Shown here: positions 24,317 to 36,295 of the stretch, one piece after another
Numbering within the stretch: the first letter of the stretch is position 1
Layout of the letters: the number at the start of each line of letters is the position of its first letter
Source of the DNA: an uncultured Psychromonas sp.
Lineage (GTDB): Bacteria > Pseudomonadota > Gammaproteobacteria > Enterobacterales > Psychromonadaceae
Assembly: GCF_947489755.1 (NCBI RefSeq)
Contig: NZ_CANLFB010000003.1
Location: forward strand, 1-64,000
Length of the DNA: 64,000 nucleotides
Reading direction: 5' to 3'
Program-made: the position numbers and the translations under genes
The notes under the pieces: generated by a model
Told to the model about the DNA's origin: nothing
The model's input: the letters and a program-made list of their open reading frames with translations, nothing else
Databases searched by the model: none

Positions 24317-24883
24317 TTATGCACGACCCATGAATTTCTTTTCAGTGGTGTTAACACGGATTTTGTCACCCGTTGAAATATGCTCTGGTACTTGTACTGT
24401 TAAGCCAGTTGATAAAATAGCTGGTTTTGTACGAGCAGTGGCAGATCCACCTTTAATAGAAGGGTCTGTTTCTACAATCACTAAATCAACACTGGCTGGT
24501 AATTCAACGCCTACTGGTGAACCATCAACGATAACCACTTGTAAACCTTGTGTATTTTCATCAATAAATAACACTTCATCAGCAATGCTGTCTTTATTTA
24601 AGTTGTATGGTGTGTAATCTTCACTGTCCATGAATACTAGCTCATCACCATCTAGGTATGAAAACATAACATTACGACGAATTAAGTCTGCTAATGTCAG
24701 CATGTCACTGTCTTTGAATGTTTCATCTGTTTTTGCACCAGAAACCACATCGTACATACGCATACGATATAAACTGCCGCCTGCACGACCTTGAGGAACT
24801 GAACGTTCGATGTCTTTAATTATGTAAACGCTGTTGTTAAATTCAACTGCAGTATTTTTTTTGATATCACTTGCCTTAGGCAT
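24317..24883 (-). CDS. efpL: Elongation factor P-like protein (YeiP/EfpL)
   Basis: A 188-aa paralogue of translation factor EF-P, with an N-terminal KOW/SH3-like domain and two OB domains. It relieves ribosome stalling at polyproline and some other motifs. The YeiP subgroup is recognised by the tip loop '[16 protein letters not shown]', which carries Arg where canonical EF-P has the modified Lys. Other markers are '[13 protein letters not shown]', '[19 protein letters not shown]' and the ending 'EKKFMGRA'. AAGGAAAGTTAAT precedes the ATG. It is 23 bp downstream of tusE and probably co-transcribed. Confidence 0.93.
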   Translation of the reverse strand: MPKASDIKKNTAVEFNNSVYIIKDIERSVPQGRAGGSLYRMRMYDVVSGAKTDETFKDSDMLTLADLIRRNVMFSYLDGDELVFMDSEDYTPYNLNKDSIADEVLFIDENTQGLQVVIVDGSPVGVELPASVDLVIVETDPSIKGGSATARTKPAILSTGLTVQVPEHISTGDKIRVNTTEKKFMGRA

Positions 24884-24906
24884 ATTAACTTTCCTTTATA
24901 TTGTGC

Positions 24907-25233
24907 TTATATACAACGTGCTGGTTTAGGTAAACCAGCAATTTTAGTGGCTTGCTTCGCTGGGCCATCTGGGAATAATCTGTATAAATAACGGCTATTG
25001 ATTTTTTCTTTACCGTATTTGTTTTGCATCGCTTTGACCAGTGCTCGAATCGCTGGTGAAGTATTAAATTGTTCATAAAAATCACGAACAAAATAGATAA
25101 CTTGCCAGTGTTCATCTGTCATTGCTATCGTTTCTAATTGTGCTATTTCATCTGCTAATGCTACATCCCACTGTGTTGAGTCGAGTAAGTAACCTTGTGC
25201 ATCTGTTGCAATTTCTTGACCATTAAATATCAA
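24907..25233 (-). CDS. tusE: Sulfurtransferase TusE
   Basis: A 108-aa DsrC/TusE-family protein. It accepts sulfur from TusBCD and passes it to MnmA for 2-thiouridine formation at tRNA position 34. The conserved penultimate Cys sits in the C-terminal 'GLPKPARCI'; the core reads 'LTDEHW'-type (here '[16 protein letters not shown]') and '[20 protein letters not shown]'. The start is TTG 25233, supported by AAGGAA six bases upstream. With ttcA and trhP also in the window, this is one of three tRNA wobble- or loop-modification genes. Confidence 0.93.
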   Translation of the reverse strand: MIFNGQEIATDAQGYLLDSTQWDVALADEIAQLETIAMTDEHWQVIYFVRDFYEQFNTSPAIRALVKAMQNKYGKEKINSRYLYRLFPDGPAKQATKIAGLPKPARCI

Positions 25234-25349
25234 GTCTCATTCCTTTACCTAGTGAGTGCTTTATTGGAGCAAAATTCTATATTAAAAGTGATAAATTGCC
25301 TATCCTAAAAAGAGCAATCTTTTACATTGTTTACACTTGTATGAGTTAT

Positions 25350-27545
25350 TTACACAGCTGCAGGTGATTCGCGTTGTGCTCTACGTTCAATTTTTTGTAA
25401 GAGAGCTTGTATATCTAACGCGGTAAAAGCAATCAATCGTAATTGCTCAACAATTAATTTAGATTCATCTGACATTGTTTCTTTATATAATTGAAATGAC
25501 TCAATTTCAATTTTTTCAATTGCAGTCTCTTTTAATTCAGGGCGATAGGTATATAAAATTTGCTCCGAAGTGGCGACAAAAAGCTGCTTTAATAGCGCTA
25601 AATCCTGCTCTGATTCAATTTTATGACGGTGTGAAGAGAGGGCCGCAATATAGCAATTTAATGCATCACAACGATTAACTAAACCGAACACTTCTTGTTT
25701 AAGGTGTTGTTTTGAATTGGGTTCAAAAAGCATGCTTTGCCAAGCAGATGTTAATGCCGCATCTGATTTGAATGACGCAAAGCGAGTTTGGCGGAATATA
25801 ATACTTTCACTTCGCCCAAACTGATATTGTTGTGCTATTTGTTTAAAGTAACGACTGCTATTGAGCAAATGACTACTCACTAAAGTCGGGAAGCGTTTGA
25901 ATTGCCAATCAGGGTAAATAAAACTAATCGCTAAAAAGCTTAATATACAACCAATTAAGGTCTCATAAATGCGTGCGTATAAAACATCAATACCAGAAGG
26001 AGCCAGTAGATTCGTTAATATCATTACAAATAAAGTAATAAATATAACGGCTAAACCGTAATTTGTTCGCACGTAGTTAATGAATAAAAATGCTGAAACA
26101 ACCATTAATATTGATTGTAATAGCTCATTTTCAATCATGATAAAAACCGGAAAACTCAGCAAGATGCCCAATAGTGTACCAAAACTTCTCAACGTAAGGC
26201 GTTTACGGGTTTCACTGAAGCTAGGCTGACAAACAAATAACACCGTCGATAGGATCCAAAAGCCATTGTTAAGTTGAAACTGTACTTGGATAAGATAAGC
26301 AATGACTAATGAGATACTAATACGAACAGCATGTTTAAATACTGGTGTTTTTTGTTGATAGGCTTTTTGGATTGTTTTCCAGAAGTTAAGTGGTTGCTTT
26401 TTTTCGCTATCAACAACAATTACTGGATTTTCTTTGTTATTAATAGTTAAAGAATGCAATAGGTTGTCTATCCCATTCAGGTTGTCGTAAATAGCTTGTA
26501 AAGCTTGCATTGCCTCTTGATTATTATCGAATAACTGTAGTTTTTGTTTTAATACATAAAGTTGATCTGCGAGTGCTTCTATTGTCCACTTTAAACGACG
26601 TGAATGTTGGTATCGTTTTTTTTCACTGATATTGGCGCCTACCTGATGGCAATCGGCACTTAATTGCAAAAGTAGTTGGTGAAATCCTTCTAGTATTTGG
26701 CTTCGACCAAAGGTGTTTTCTAATTGACTATATAAATATTGGCTCGCACTAATACGTTCATGAATTTGCTCTGCAACTAAATAATATTGGTTCAATAAAC
26801 TTAGCTCTTGTTGTCGTCTATTCGCTTTGTATTGACCTTTGATCATGCTTTTAGAGGATTCTAAACGGGCCATGATACTGATGTTTAAGACCGCTAGCTT
26901 CTGTCTTGTATCAATAATGGCTTGTTTAGAATTCCCTTTTTGCGCATCAAATAAGTCTGACTTTTGTAGCTGATATCGGCTTATCGCATAAAAGAGTTGT
27001 GATAATTGTTCTCGCAAGGTTCTATTAGGACTTAAATGCGACCAATAAATCGCAAATAAACCATACCAGAGAGCACCGATAGCTAATAAAAGAGGTTGTT
27101 CAAACCAAACTACGTTAGCTTTGTGGCCAATCATGGTATAGATCGCGATTAAAATCGCACCAAAACCAATTTTAGTATAATGCGTTCCAAGACTCGCTAA
27201 CATCATAAAAGCAAAGGTAGAGGTGCCTAAACCGAGGGCAAAAAAGAGAGGGTAGGGTAATAACAATTCAACACTAGAGGCAGCAACAAAGAAGCAAGCG
27301 ATAACCGTTGCAATGAATTTCTTTCTCTCTTTGGTATTTTCATCAACTTCAACAATAGCACTCGCCATTACTCCCAAGCAAAGTGACAGTGAAACCGCTA
27401 AATTAGATTGTTCAAATAAGCCTAGATGAAAGTCAAATAACACAGGTATAAAGGTGCATGCCATGGCAATGACAACACGGAATCCAGAGTGTGCATTAGA
27501 GTCAGAAATTAATCGTCTAAGCATTAAAGCAAAAGAGTATTGCAT
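25350..27545 (-). CDS. yccS: YccS-family inner-membrane protein
   Basis: 731 aa with two groups of about five or six helices (N-terminal ~170 residues and about 400-520), each followed by a large cytoplasmic region; this is the FUSC/YccS layout. 'LRSFGTLLGILLSFPVFIMI' and 'RTNYGLAVIFITLFVMILTN' are typical of the aromatic-acid-exporter-like half. Members are proposed efflux proteins but have no proven substrate. Encoded upstream of tusE on the same strand, 116 bp apart, and divergent from folD. Confidence 0.88.
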   Translation of the reverse strand: MQYSFALMLRRLISDSNAHSGFRVVIAMACTFIPVLFDFHLGLFEQSNLAVSLSLCLGVMASAIVEVDENTKERKKFIATVIACFFVAASSVELLLPYPLFFALGLGTSTFAFMMLASLGTHYTKIGFGAILIAIYTMIGHKANVVWFEQPLLLAIGALWYGLFAIYWSHLSPNRTLREQLSQLFYAISRYQLQKSDLFDAQKGNSKQAIIDTRQKLAVLNISIMARLESSKSMIKGQYKANRRQQELSLLNQYYLVAEQIHERISASQYLYSQLENTFGRSQILEGFHQLLLQLSADCHQVGANISEKKRYQHSRRLKWTIEALADQLYVLKQKLQLFDNNQEAMQALQAIYDNLNGIDNLLHSLTINNKENPVIVVDSEKKQPLNFWKTIQKAYQQKTPVFKHAVRISISLVIAYLIQVQFQLNNGFWILSTVLFVCQPSFSETRKRLTLRSFGTLLGILLSFPVFIMIENELLQSILMVVSAFLFINYVRTNYGLAVIFITLFVMILTNLLAPSGIDVLYARIYETLIGCILSFLAISFIYPDWQFKRFPTLVSSHLLNSSRYFKQIAQQYQFGRSESIIFRQTRFASFKSDAALTSAWQSMLFEPNSKQHLKQEVFGLVNRCDALNCYIAALSSHRHKIESEQDLALLKQLFVATSEQILYTYRPELKETAIEKIEIESFQLYKETMSDESKLIVEQLRLIAFTALDIQALLQKIERRAQRESPAAV

Positions 27546-27843
27546 GTACTATTTCTCATTAGCGTGGTTAATCGCAATCAGTGTCGGCACAGAAATCTTG
27601 TTATTGATAAAATACTTGGATTAAGTATTAATAATCTATACCGAACTTGTTTCGTTAACTTATCATCATTAACAATGACTTTATAAGCTGAATATCAGCA
27701 TAAACAAAGGCAGTGAATCAAAGAGTTGATTTTAACCTTAATTCTTAAGCTTAAGTTACTAATTTTTGTATCTTTGATGTGACATTTTAAGTGAGTTTTG
27801 CGACAATAGCGTCGAATTTTTTAACTTAAAAGAGTAATGTTTG

Positions 27844-28698
27844 ATGTCTGCACAAATCATTGATGGAAAAGCGATTGCTGCTAAGGTTACGGATAAAGTA
27901 GCTATTGGGGTTCAAGCCCGTAAAGACAAGGGGTTACGTGTTCCCGGTCTTGCTGTAGTGTTAGTGGGCGGAGATCCTGCTTCGCAAATTTATGTACAAA
28001 GTAAACGCCGTACCTGTGAAAAAGTAGGATTCACTTCTAAAGCATTTGATTTACCAGCAACGACATCTCAACAAGACTTATTATCACTTATCGATGAACT
28101 GAATGAAGATTCAACGATTGATGGTATTTTAGTGCAGTTTCCATTACCTGAAGGTTTGGATGAAACATCAGTAATTGAACGTATTAAACCAAGTAAAGAT
28201 GTTGATGGTTTTCATCCTTATAATGTTGGTCGCTTAGCGCAACGTATTCCTTTATTAAGATCATGTACACCACGCGGTATGATCACTATGCTTGAATCCA
28301 TTGATATTGATTTGCATGGTAAACATGCGGTTGTTGTTGGTGCATCAAACATCGTGGGTCGTCCGATGACGTTAGAGCTTTTACTTGCGGGTTGTACAAC
28401 AACGACGTGTCATCGTTTTACTAAAGACCTTGAACACCATGTACGTCAAGCAGAGATACTTGTGGTTGCGCGTGGTAAAGCTAACTTTATTCCGGGCGAA
28501 TGGATTAGAGAGGGCGCTATCGTATTAGATGTGGGCATTAATCGTTTAGAAAATGGCAAAATTACTGGTGATGTAGAATTTGAAGCGGCAAAAGAAAAAG
28601 CAGCTTGGATTTCGCCTGTGCCAGGTGGCGTAGGGCCAATGACGGTCGCGACACTAATAGAAAATACATTGTTTGCTTGTAATGAATACCACTCATAA
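27844..28698 (+). CDS. folD: Bifunctional methylenetetrahydrofolate dehydrogenase/cyclohydrolase
   Basis: A 284-aa soluble enzyme that interconverts 5,10-methylene-THF and 10-formyl-THF with NADP. It shows the active-site Lys region '[14 protein letters not shown]', '[15 protein letters not shown]', '[14 protein letters not shown]', '[17 protein letters not shown]' and '[15 protein letters not shown]'. The lysine of the usual YVxxK motif is present. ATG 27844 is used rather than the TTG one codon upstream. Followed by a strong bidirectional terminator. Confidence 0.95.
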   Translation: MSAQIIDGKAIAAKVTDKVAIGVQARKDKGLRVPGLAVVLVGGDPASQIYVQSKRRTCEKVGFTSKAFDLPATTSQQDLLSLIDELNEDSTIDGILVQFPLPEGLDETSVIERIKPSKDVDGFHPYNVGRLAQRIPLLRSCTPRGMITMLESIDIDLHGKHAVVVGASNIVGRPMTLELLLAGCTTTTCHRFTKDLEHHVRQAEILVVARGKANFIPGEWIREGAIVLDVGINRLENGKITGDVEFEAAKEKAAWISPVPGGVGPMTVATLIENTLFACNEYHS

Positions 28699-28800
28699 AA
28701 AGCATGGTATTAAATTAATCTTTTCGTTAATTAATTTATACTTATCGAGCTTCTGCTGAAAGCGACAGAATCAAAATTTTGGTAATAAAAAAACCATAAT

Positions 28801-28828
28801 AAAAAAGACTGCAATTGCAGTCTTTTTT
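28801..28828. terminator. Bidirectional terminator between folD and trxB
   Basis: A 28-bp perfect palindrome, AAAAAAGACTGCAA and its complement, with six A and six T at the ends. Confidence 0.85.
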
Positions 28829-28925
28829 AATTTTAAGCTTAAGGACTTATTGATAATAGCTAAATCTTTAGCATCTACCCTTAAAAAGGGATGGCCAGAG
28901 AATTAAATTTCTCTAGCAAATAAGC

Positions 28926-29909
<984 letters not shown>

Positions 29910-29981
29910 CTAATATGTAATGCTGACCTTAATAATTAATAAATGACGCTAATACTAAACTTTTAGTACATAAATTTCAGT

Positions 29982-30018
29982 AAAAAAAAACGGATACTTC
30001 ATAGAAATATCCGTTTTT
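29982..30018 (-). terminator. Terminator of rne
   Basis: AAAAACGGATA (29986-29996) / TATCCGTTTTT (30008-30018); on the minus strand the stem is followed by nine consecutive U (29990-29982). It lies about 40 bp after the rne stop. Confidence 0.85.
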
Positions 30019-30056
30019 ATTAATAGTTGTCATCTATTAGAATGTTACCTATTAAG

Positions 30057-33000
30057 TTATAGCGATGTTTTTACTGTCTCGCTACTTGCTTTATTACTTG
30101 CAAATGAACTACCAGCTTGTTGTGTTGCTTTCACAATTGCTTGGCGATTTGTTGCTGCAACAATTGTAATCTCTTTAGATAAATCTAATGGTGCTGAGAT
30201 TGTCTTCACCGTTGCTGATGTAGATTGACCTTTAGCGATACTAACGGTTCCATTTTTACTTGTTGGAACTGTCGCTGCTTTAGTTGCTTTAGTTGCTGTA
30301 GTTGTTGTAGCTGTCTCAGGTACTTCAGTTTTTGCAGGCGTCACGTTGACTTCTTCTGCTTTAACTTCAACATTTTCAACTTTAGGCGCTTCAGCTATTA
30401 CAGGTGCTTCAACGTTAGGCTCTTCTGGCTTTGTTTCTTCAACAATAGCTTCAGTAACCGCAGGTGCTTCAACATTAACGTCTTCAACGATAGGTGTCGT
30501 TGTTTCAGTTGCAACAGGGGTAGTAATTTCTTTTACTTTCGTTGTTGTTTTAGCCTTTTGTACTGGCAATATCTTTTGTGCTTGTGTCACAGGAGATTGC
30601 TCAGCGATTTGTTGAAGTTGTTCAACTTCTTGCTGCTGTGTTTTATTTTCAGCGATTTCATCAACTGTTTTAGCAACTGGAACGGTTGCTTTCACATTTG
30701 TTGTTTCTGAGTCTGAATTCGTATCCGTTTCTGGGTAACGACTTGTCACTGCTTGAGCTTGTTGATCATCTTGCTGATCACGCTTGTTACGTTGTCCATT
30801 ATTACGTAAATAGCGAGAACGACGCTGTGGAATCTCAACAGGTGTGTAACCTTCATCATTTGATGATGGTACATTATCTGTAGACTCTGTTTCAGCTGAG
30901 TTGTCTGTAACAACAGGTGCTTGATTAGCTTCAACTTTTTTAGCGGCTTCAGGTGATTTTCTCACTTTAGCTTTTGGCTTTTTAGTTTCAGCGTTAGCAG
31001 TAGGTTGAGCTGTTATATCTACATTAGCATCAGCGACTTCTGTATTATTTTCAACTGTGTTTTCTACTACGTTCTCAGGCTGTTGAACACGTACTTTTTT
31101 ACGCATGTTACGACGTTTACGTCGCGCTACAACAACTTCTTGAGTATTCGTCTTTTCAGTATTTTCTGGAGAAGGTTTTACTTCACTCTCATACTTCTTA
31201 GTTTGTTGTGCTGGTTTGCGAACCGAAGGTTTTCGATCTGAAGGTTTGCGGTTACCGCGACGTTCAGTTGAGCTATCAGCAGGTTTTTCATTACGGTTAC
31301 GGTTCGAGTTACCTTTCGTATTACGAGGGTTACGCGGAGTACGGTTCGGTTCAGTTTTTGCTTCAGGTTGTACTTGAACTTCTGGTTTCGCTTCAACTTT
31401 TGAATCATCACTGAAGAATTTAACGATTGCATTGATGACTTTAGTCACGAAAGATTCTGACGTGTCAGCTACTTTTGCGTGTACTGGCGCTTCAGGTTTA
31501 ACTTTAGCGGCAGGTACTTCTTTCGTTGGTGCACTGAAGCCACTTAATAAAGGTTCTTCTAATTCTTCATGCTCTTTTTGAGCGATGTTAGGAATATAAA
31601 CAGTATGCTGTTTTTCCAACGCATCGTAATTGATATCTTCTTTACCATCTTTACGAGTACGTTTAATTTCGAAATGAGGCGTTAATAAGTTAGCGTCAGG
31701 TACGATATAAACTTCACATCCATGACGGTTTTCAATTTTAGCCACGGCTTTGCGTTTTTCATTAAGTAAGTATGCAGCAACGGCTACAGGTACACGCGCT
31801 TGAATTTGAGCTGTATTTTCTTTTAAGCCTTCTTCTTCAATCAAACGAAGAATAGCTAAAGATAATGAGTCATTATCTCGAATAGTACCTTGGCCATGAC
31901 AGCGAGGACATACGCGGGAAGCCGATTCACCTAAAGAAGGACGAATACGTTGACGCGACATTTCCATCAAACCAAAACGAGAAATTCGACCTAATTGAAT
32001 ACGCGCTCTATCTTGACGAACTGATTCACGCATTCTATTTTCAACTTCACGTTGATGGCGAGCTGGTGTCATATCGATAAAGTCGATAACCACTAAACCA
32101 CCCAAATCACGTAAACGTAGTTGACGAGCGATTTCTTCAGCTGCTTCTAAGTTAGTGTTGAAGGCTGTCTCTTCGATATCGCCACCACGTGTTGCACGTG
32201 CTGAGTTAATGTCGATAGAGGTTAATGCTTCAGTAGGGTCAATGACAATTGAACCACCAGATGGTAAACGCACTTCACGTTGGAAAGCAGATTCAATTTG
32301 GCTTTCTACTTGGTAATGTGTAAATAGTGGGATTTCACCTTGGTATAATTTAAGGCGATTAACGTAGTCTGGACGCACCATTTCGATATGGCTTTTAGCC
32401 GTTTCAAATGTTTTTGCATTATCGATAACAATTTCACCGATATCACGACGTAAATAATCACGAATCGAACGTACAATGACGTTACTTTCACGGTGAATTA
32501 AAAAAGGAGCTGCTTTAGTTTTTGACGCTTGGTCAATCGCTTGCCAATGATTAACAAGGACATTTAAATCCCATTCTAATTCTTCAGCTGATTTACCAAC
32601 ACCTGCAGTACGAACGATTAAACCCATACCATTTGGTAATTTAAGATTTGATAACGCTGCTTTTAATTCAGTGCGTTCATCACCTTCGATACGACGAGAG
32701 ATACCGCCAGCACGAGGATTGTTTGGCATTAAAACAAGGTAGCTACCCGCTAAACTTATAAAGGTAGTTAAGGCTGCACCTTTATTACCACGTTCTTCTT
32801 TTTCAATTTGAACAATAACTTCTTGGCCTTCTTTAATAACATCTTTGATGTTAGGGCGGCCTTTGAATGAATATCCTTCTGGGAAGTAGTTGCGAGCAAT
32901 TTCTTTAAGCGGTAAAAAACCATGGCGTTCAGCGCCGTAATCTACAAATGCAGCTTCTAAACTTGCTTCAACACGTGTGATTTTACCCTTATAAATATTT

Positions 33001-33116
33001 GCTTTCTTTTGTTCGTGACCTGGACTTTCGATATCAAGATCATACAGCTTTTGCCCATCTACTAGGGCTACACGTAACTCTTCTGCTTGAGTTGCGTTGA
33101 TTAACATTCTTTTCAT
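30057..33116 (-). CDS. rne: Ribonuclease E
   Basis: A 1019-aa endoribonuclease and degradosome scaffold. The catalytic half contains an S1 domain ('[20 protein letters not shown]'), a 5'-sensor/RNase H-like part, and the Mg2+ aspartates in '[10 protein letters not shown]' and 'VVIDFIDM'. The Zn-link is 'CPRCHGQG'. After about residue 520 the chain is low-complexity. '[18 protein letters not shown]' looks like the amphipathic membrane-targeting helix, followed by Arg-rich RNA-binding stretches ('[14 protein letters not shown]') and a long Pro/Glu/Val/Thr-rich tail ending in 'SSETVKTSL'. AAGAG lies just before the ATG. Divergent from rluC, as in many relatives. Confidence 0.96.
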   Translation of the reverse strand: MKRMLINATQAEELRVALVDGQKLYDLDIESPGHEQKKANIYKGKITRVEASLEAAFVDYGAERHGFLPLKEIARNYFPEGYSFKGRPNIKDVIKEGQEVIVQIEKEERGNKGAALTTFISLAGSYLVLMPNNPRAGGISRRIEGDERTELKAALSNLKLPNGMGLIVRTAGVGKSAEELEWDLNVLVNHWQAIDQASKTKAAPFLIHRESNVIVRSIRDYLRRDIGEIVIDNAKTFETAKSHIEMVRPDYVNRLKLYQGEIPLFTHYQVESQIESAFQREVRLPSGGSIVIDPTEALTSIDINSARATRGGDIEETAFNTNLEAAEEIARQLRLRDLGGLVVIDFIDMTPARHQREVENRMRESVRQDRARIQLGRISRFGLMEMSRQRIRPSLGESASRVCPRCHGQGTIRDNDSLSLAILRLIEEEGLKENTAQIQARVPVAVAAYLLNEKRKAVAKIENRHGCEVYIVPDANLLTPHFEIKRTRKDGKEDINYDALEKQHTVYIPNIAQKEHEELEEPLLSGFSAPTKEVPAAKVKPEAPVHAKVADTSESFVTKVINAIVKFFSDDSKVEAKPEVQVQPEAKTEPNRTPRNPRNTKGNSNRNRNEKPADSSTERRGNRKPSDRKPSVRKPAQQTKKYESEVKPSPENTEKTNTQEVVVARRKRRNMRKKVRVQQPENVVENTVENNTEVADANVDITAQPTANAETKKPKAKVRKSPEAAKKVEANQAPVVTDNSAETESTDNVPSSNDEGYTPVEIPQRRSRYLRNNGQRNKRDQQDDQQAQAVTSRYPETDTNSDSETTNVKATVPVAKTVDEIAENKTQQQEVEQLQQIAEQSPVTQAQKILPVQKAKTTTKVKEITTPVATETTTPIVEDVNVEAPAVTEAIVEETKPEEPNVEAPVIAEAPKVENVEVKAEEVNVTPAKTEVPETATTTTATKATKAATVPTSKNGTVSIAKGQSTSATVKTISAPLDLSKEITIVAATNRQAIVKATQQAGSSFASNKASSETVKTSL

Positions 33117-33442
33117 TTGTGAACTCTTGTTTAATTTTTTCGTTATTTTTATATGTACTAACTGTTATTTGCATGCTGACCTCATGTCTGGTTATACAAT
33201 CTCTCGACTGGAAGTATTCTGAGGTGCGTTAAAAGCGGATACAAATAGGTTAAATCAACATTAATTTAACACGGCAGCGTTACATTCTAATCATTTGATT
33301 TGCTTTCATAATAGCTATGCCTACTAGCGATTTTATAGTCATAAAATCACGAGGCATTAACTTTGTTATTGTCGCACTTATATCTACTTACAAGCAACAA
33401 AGTTTTTACATATTATGCGATCAGGCGTGATAAACTTAACGA
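33117..33442. other. rne/rluC divergent intergenic region
   Basis: 326 bp with no gene. The long distance before rne fits the extended 5' UTR through which RNase E autoregulates its own mRNA in E. coli; I can see several short potential stems but cannot assign the regulatory hairpin by eye. Confidence 0.45.
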
Positions 33443-34381
33443 ATGGAACAGATAAATCACTCAGTACGCATTATTGACATCGCTCAAGAAAATGCACAAC
33501 AACGCATCGATAACTTTCTTCGCTTACATCTTAAGGGCGTGCCTAAAAGCATGATCTATAGAATAGTACGAAAGGGAGAAGTTCGAGTAAATAAAAAACG
33601 CATTAAACCAGATTATAAATTACAGGTTGGCGACAGTGTTCGTATTCCTCCTGTTAAAGTTGATCCTGATAATGCGTTACCGTCACCTAAACTTAACAGC
33701 ATTAAGAATTTAGAGTCAGAGATTGTTTATGAAGATGATGGCTTAATCATTCTTAATAAACCTTCAGGGCTTGCCGTTCATGGTGGAAGTGGTTTGGATT
33801 TTGGCGCCATCGAAGGATTGCGCGCATTACGTCCTGACGCTCGATTTTTAGAGTTAGTACATCGCCTTGATAAAGCAACGTCAGGGTGTTTATTAATTGC
33901 TAAAAAGCGCAGTGTGCTACGTGCATTACACGAACAACTTCGTCAAAAAACCATGAAAAAGCAATATTTTGCTTTAGTAAAAGGGCAGTGGAATATAAAA
34001 GACCGCTTAGTCCGTGAACCGTTATTAAAAATTCCTCAGGATTCCGTGGTTAAAGTGAGCCCCTTAGGAAAAGCATCAGAAACACACTTTAAAATTGTTC
34101 AACGTTATGAAGGCGCTACTTTAGTTGAAGCCAGCCCTGTTACTGGGCGAACACATCAAATTCGTGTTCACGCGGCTTGTAAAGGTCATAATATTGCTTG
34201 TGATGAACGCTATGGCGATAAAACCTTTGATAGTAAAATGAAAGCATTAGGGTTGAATCGACTATTTTTGCATGCGGCTCATATTACTTTCTTTCACCCT
34301 GTGCTTGAGAAAAGAATGACAGTGAGCGCACCACTTTGTCCTCGTTTAGAGGAATTATTAGAGAAGTTACAGCGAAGCTAA
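33443..34381 (+). CDS. rluC: 23S rRNA pseudouridine synthase RluC
   Basis: A 312-aa RluA-family enzyme that makes pseudouridines at positions equivalent to E. coli 955, 2504 and 2580. An N-terminal S4 RNA-binding domain ('RIDNFLRLHLKGVPKSMIYR', residues about 20-70) is followed by the catalytic domain with D143 in 'VHRLDKATSGCLL', plus 'VTGRTHQIRVHAA'. No strong ribosome site precedes ATG 33443 (CTTAACGAATGG), so it may be leaderless or weakly translated. The HAD gene follows after a single base. Confidence 0.93.
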   Translation: MEQINHSVRIIDIAQENAQQRIDNFLRLHLKGVPKSMIYRIVRKGEVRVNKKRIKPDYKLQVGDSVRIPPVKVDPDNALPSPKLNSIKNLESEIVYEDDGLIILNKPSGLAVHGGSGLDFGAIEGLRALRPDARFLELVHRLDKATSGCLLIAKKRSVLRALHEQLRQKTMKKQYFALVKGQWNIKDRLVREPLLKIPQDSVVKVSPLGKASETHFKIVQRYEGATLVEASPVTGRTHQIRVHAACKGHNIACDERYGDKTFDSKMKALGLNRLFLHAAHITFFHPVLEKRMTVSAPLCPRLEELLEKLQRS

Positions 34382-34382
34382 T

Positions 34383-35027
34383 ATGAAATACCAATTAATT
34401 ATTTTTGACTGGGATGGCACCTTAATGGATTCCATTGATAAAATTGTTCTGTGTATGCAACAAGCTGCTGAACAACAACTGCAGGCAATTCCTGATGTGC
34501 AGGCTGTCAAAAATATTATTGGGTTAAGCTTATTAAAAGCAATGCAACAGCTTTTCCCCTCGTTATCATTAATTGAACATGGGCGATTAGTTGAAGCGTA
34601 TCGAGATCAATATAATAGAATGCATGAGATCGACACTCCATTTTATGATGGTATTGCTGAGTTATTAATAGATCTGAAAGCACAGGGGTATACGCTTGCT
34701 GTTGCAACAGGTAAAGGGCGTAACGGGTTAAACCGCATGATGAGTAAAACAAATACTGAACATTTGTTTTCAGCCACAATATGCGCTGATGAATCTACTT
34801 CGAAACCAGATCCATCGATGATTTACGCCTTATTAAATGAATTAAATATAAATCCATCGGAAGCATTAATGGTGGGGGATTCAAGTTATGATCTAGACAT
34901 GGCTGCTAATGCTGGCGTAAATAGCCTAGGCGTTAGTTATGGTGTGCATGGTCGCGATATTCTAATGTTGTCTGCACCTGTTACGGTTGTTGATTGCTTA
35001 GCGACGCAACTATATGACTACATTTAA
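34383..35027 (+). CDS. HAD-superfamily phosphatase (phosphoglycolate-phosphatase-like)
   Basis: 214 aa. Motif I 'IFDWDGTLMDS' near the N-terminus, motif II 'LAVATGKGRNGL', Lys of motif III in 'ESTSKPDPSMIY' and motif IV 'MVGDSSYDLDMAANAG'. The helical cap lies between motifs I and II, giving the Gph/YjjG-type subclass IA. The substrate is unknown. Its ATG is one base after the rluC stop, so the two are co-transcribed, a pairing common in gammaproteobacteria. Confidence 0.9.
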   Translation: MKYQLIIFDWDGTLMDSIDKIVLCMQQAAEQQLQAIPDVQAVKNIIGLSLLKAMQQLFPSLSLIEHGRLVEAYRDQYNRMHEIDTPFYDGIAELLIDLKAQGYTLAVATGKGRNGLNRMMSKTNTEHLFSATICADESTSKPDPSMIYALLNELNINPSEALMVGDSSYDLDMAANAGVNSLGVSYGVHGRDILMLSAPVTVVDCLATQLYDYI

Positions 35028-35163
35028 TGGCTATGTTTAGTTTTGTTGTCATCGGTAGATAGTCAATGGCTGTCGTGTCGAATAAGTGATCGTTAATAGT
35101 TTGTGCTTAGTTGGTATTGTAACTAAGTCTTGGTGAAATATTCATCGATTAAAAGGAATGATA

Positions 35164-36141
35164 ATGTTTAGTGAATATATTAAATTAACGGGCCGTGGTG
35201 AAAAAGGCCGTCGCCCTTTAACCATGGATGAATCAAAACAAGCCTTAACGGATTACTTAAATGGTGATGCTACTTTATTACAGTTAGCTGTGTTGTTGAT
35301 GTTACAACGCGTTCGTTGTGAAACACCTGAAGAAGCAGCTGGCTATATTGCAGCACTGCGTACTAAAGTTTCAAATGATTGGCATACGTTAACGCCAGAT
35401 CTCGATTGGCCATGTTTTGCGGGCAAAAAAAGACAACCACCTTGGTTACTGTTAGCCGCTAAGGTGCTTGCTGCCAATGGCGTGAAAATATTTTTACACG
35501 GTCACATGACGGTTGATTTAGTAAAATACCAAGTTGAGTCAGCCTGTCCTTTACTCAATATTGTTATTGCCGACACACCTGAGAAAGCCAACATCGCATT
35601 AGAAAATGATTCATTGGTGTATGTACCTTTATCGTCTTATTGTCCTGAGTTAATTGAGTTATTAGCATTACGCGAACAAGTTGGTTTACGTACTCCGCTT
35701 AATACCGTTGCTAGAAGTATCAATCCAAGTAATGCGCCTTATAGTATTCATGGCGTATTTCATAAAAGTTATGAAAAGATTCATGCACAAGCTGCATTAT
35801 TAAATAACGAACACAGTATTATTGCATTTAAAGGGGAAGGCGGAGAAAGTGAAGTTAATCCTCGTGTTTCTACTTTGGCTTGTGGTGTAACGCAAGTAAA
35901 TGGTAAAGCGCAATATGTTGAACAAGATTGGCCAACGTACTTAGAAGACTTCTCTGGCGCTCATACAGAAGTTTCTGCTGAGTACTTGTTGAAAGTTTGG
36001 AATAAAGAGATTGAGGATGCTTATGGTGATGCGGCTGTTATCACTACCGTTGCAATGGTCTTAAAACAAATGCAACCGGATAGTTCGCAAGACGAAGCAT
36101 TACAAAAAGCAAAACAACTATGGGAAAGTCGAACGATTTAA
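35164..36141 (+). CDS. ybiB: YbiB-type (TrpD2) nucleic-acid-binding protein
   Basis: A 325-aa protein of the nucleoside-phosphorylase/anthranilate-phosphoribosyltransferase fold. 'LTMDESKQALTDYLNGDA' is the N-terminal helical part, 'KIFLHGHMTVDL' replaces the glycine-rich PRPP loop of TrpD, and 'SIHGVFHKSYEKIHAQAA' and 'IAFKGEGGESEVNP' follow. E. coli YbiB (TrpD2) is reported to bind nucleic acids rather than make tryptophan. ATG 35164 is preferred over 35158 because AAAAGGA then has six-base spacing. Confidence 0.88.
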   Translation: MFSEYIKLTGRGEKGRRPLTMDESKQALTDYLNGDATLLQLAVLLMLQRVRCETPEEAAGYIAALRTKVSNDWHTLTPDLDWPCFAGKKRQPPWLLLAAKVLAANGVKIFLHGHMTVDLVKYQVESACPLLNIVIADTPEKANIALENDSLVYVPLSSYCPELIELLALREQVGLRTPLNTVARSINPSNAPYSIHGVFHKSYEKIHAQAALLNNEHSIIAFKGEGGESEVNPRVSTLACGVTQVNGKAQYVEQDWPTYLEDFSGAHTEVSAEYLLKVWNKEIEDAYGDAAVITTVAMVLKQMQPDSSQDEALQKAKQLWESRTI

Positions 36142-36172
36142 CGTTTTCCATAAATAGATAAACAGCACAAAC

Positions 36173-36202
36173 AAAAAAGGAAGCTCATTAGCTTCCTTTT
36201 TT
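36173..36202. terminator. Bidirectional terminator after ybiB
   Basis: AAAAAAGGAAGCT (36173-36185) / AGCTTCCTTTTTT (36190-36202), loop CATT. It can also serve csiV on the minus strand. Confidence 0.88.
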
Positions 36203-36295
36203 ATGATACTGACTGACCCGTTCTAAATTAAGCTTATTGTATTCAGTCGCTTAAATTAGTTTAAATTAGTTAAGGTATAGTCTTATATTTAAAAA

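Noticed and set aside
30225-31414. Long plus-strand open frames opposite rne
   Set aside because: They encode Phe/Cys/Ser-rich low-complexity peptides that mirror the Pro/Glu/Val/Thr-rich C-terminal repeats of RNase E; no ribosome sites or family resemblance.
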